A stretch of 43,930 nt of DNA from Sulfurovum sp. (GTDB lineage Bacteria; Campylobacterota; Campylobacteria; Campylobacterales; Sulfurovaceae): positions 1 to 43,930 of the forward strand of contig JALSHU010000095.1 of NCBI GenBank assembly GCA_026982075.1. The letters run 5' to 3'. This document shows, one piece after another, positions 43,606-43,930 of the stretch. The notes below the pieces were generated by a model that saw nothing but the letters and a program-made list of their open reading frames with translations, did no database searches and was not told the DNA's origin. The first letter of the stretch is position 1. Each line of letters starts with the position of its first letter. Made by a program: the position numbers and the translations under genes.

Positions 43606-43610
43606 AGGTA

Positions 43611-43630
43611 AAAGTCTCGAAAGAGACTTT
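43611..43630 (-). terminator. First hairpin downstream of rpsI
   Basis: AAAGTCTC (43611-43618) and GAGACTTT (43623-43630) form a perfect 8-bp stem around a 4-base loop. On the minus strand it is followed by TACCTTTTGC. It is a likely intrinsic terminator for the ribosomal protein operon. Confidence 0.75.
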
Positions 43631-43649
43631 GCAAAAAGAGAGGTAAAAC

Positions 43650-43930
43650 CTATCTTTTCGAGAATTGTGGAGAACGTCTCGCTTTTTTCTTACCTGGTTT
43701 CTTACGCTCAACAACTCTAGAGTCACGAGTAAGTAAACCTTCTGGTTTTAAGATAGCTCTAAATGTTGGCTCAAACTCTACCAACGCTTTAGTAATACCA
43801 TGCTTTAAAGCATCTGCTTGAGCAGCATAACCACCACCAAGTGTAGTCGCTTTGATATTCATAGCATCTAGTTGCTTAGTAAGTTCAAGTGGAAGTCTTA
43901 CTTTCATTTTCAGTGTTTCGTGTCCACCTA
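43650..43930 (-). CDS. rpsI: 30S ribosomal protein S9, partial (C-terminal part)
   Basis: The frame is open from the right edge; 93 codons are inside the window. It begins with [17 protein letters not shown] and contains [19 protein letters not shown], the conserved S9 region, and ends in the basic tail RRSPQFSKR, whose last Arg reaches the P-site tRNA in the ribosome. The Met at 43907 is internal, not the start, since the residues before it match S9. The usual partner rplM would lie to the right outside the window. Two hairpins follow the stop codon. Confidence 0.96.
   Translation of the reverse strand, partial: GGHETLKMKVRLPLELTKQLDAMNIKATTLGGGYAAQADALKHGITKALVEFEPTFRAILKPEGLLTRDSRVVERKKPGKKKARRSPQFSKR

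Noticed and set aside
43650-43907. S9 starting at the Met at 43907
   Set aside because: The frame stays open to the right edge and the preceding residues GGHETLK belong to S9, so this Met is internal and the gene is cut by the window.

Overview
The window is AT-rich, densely packed bacterial chromosome. Gene content and order point to a Campylobacterota (Epsilonproteobacteria) chemolithotroph, most likely of the Sulfurovum/Sulfurimonas type; the phylum call is firm, the genus is inference. The main pointers are a Wolinella-style hydABC + hydDE group 1 [NiFe] hydrogenase, a Wolinella-style nrfHAIJ nitrite reductase operon with a CcsBA-type haem lyase, a petABC complex III whose cytochrome c is dihaem, and a DUF4492-cydAB operon. 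No tRNA, rRNA, CRISPR or transposase gene was found.

Layout. 1-3516: a small accessory block between housekeeping genes, made of a BglII-type restriction enzyme with a C5-cytosine methyltransferase (minus strand, reading into yajQ) and a divergent Fic-family AMP-transferase with a C-terminal winged helix. The 251-bp divergent region holds three perfect inverted repeats. 3494-9877: minus-strand housekeeping genes (hom, aminotransferase, a RodZ-like membrane protein, rlmB, rsmI, rpmE, rsmE and a small membrane protein). 9958-12465: moeA, a lipoprotein cytochrome c with a long repetitive linker, and queD. 12629-15665: cytochrome bd operon flanked by two small membrane proteins. 15677-17412: queE-moaA. 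17554-20299: petABC. 20493-25782: mnmG, a small cysteine protein, ribE-cupin, ferritin, mnmD-luxS. 25849-31951: a Yej/Dpp-type peptide ABC importer whose binding protein carries a C-terminal membrane anchor. 32131-38237: hydABC, a strong terminator, then hydDE. 38256-43263: nrfHAIJ on the minus strand. 43650-43930: the 3' part of rpsI.

How it works together. Hydrogenase and NrfHA would form an H2-to-nitrite respiratory chain, with complex III and cytochrome bd serving oxygen or c-type branches. The promoters of hyd and nrf each carry a perfect TTGAT-N4-ATCAA (FNR/CRP-type) box at the same distance from a putative -10 element, which suggests shared control. A second theme is RNA modification: RlmB, RsmI, RsmE, MnmG, MnmD and the queuosine enzymes QueD and QueE. 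The most unusual points are the palindrome-controlled, apparently leaderless fic gene beside the restriction system, the hyd/nrf box pair, a His-to-Gln change at the hydrogenase maturation site, a QueD with a combined CxExxHGH motif, a QueE with a displaced cluster cysteine, and overlapping hairpins between nrfA and nrfI.
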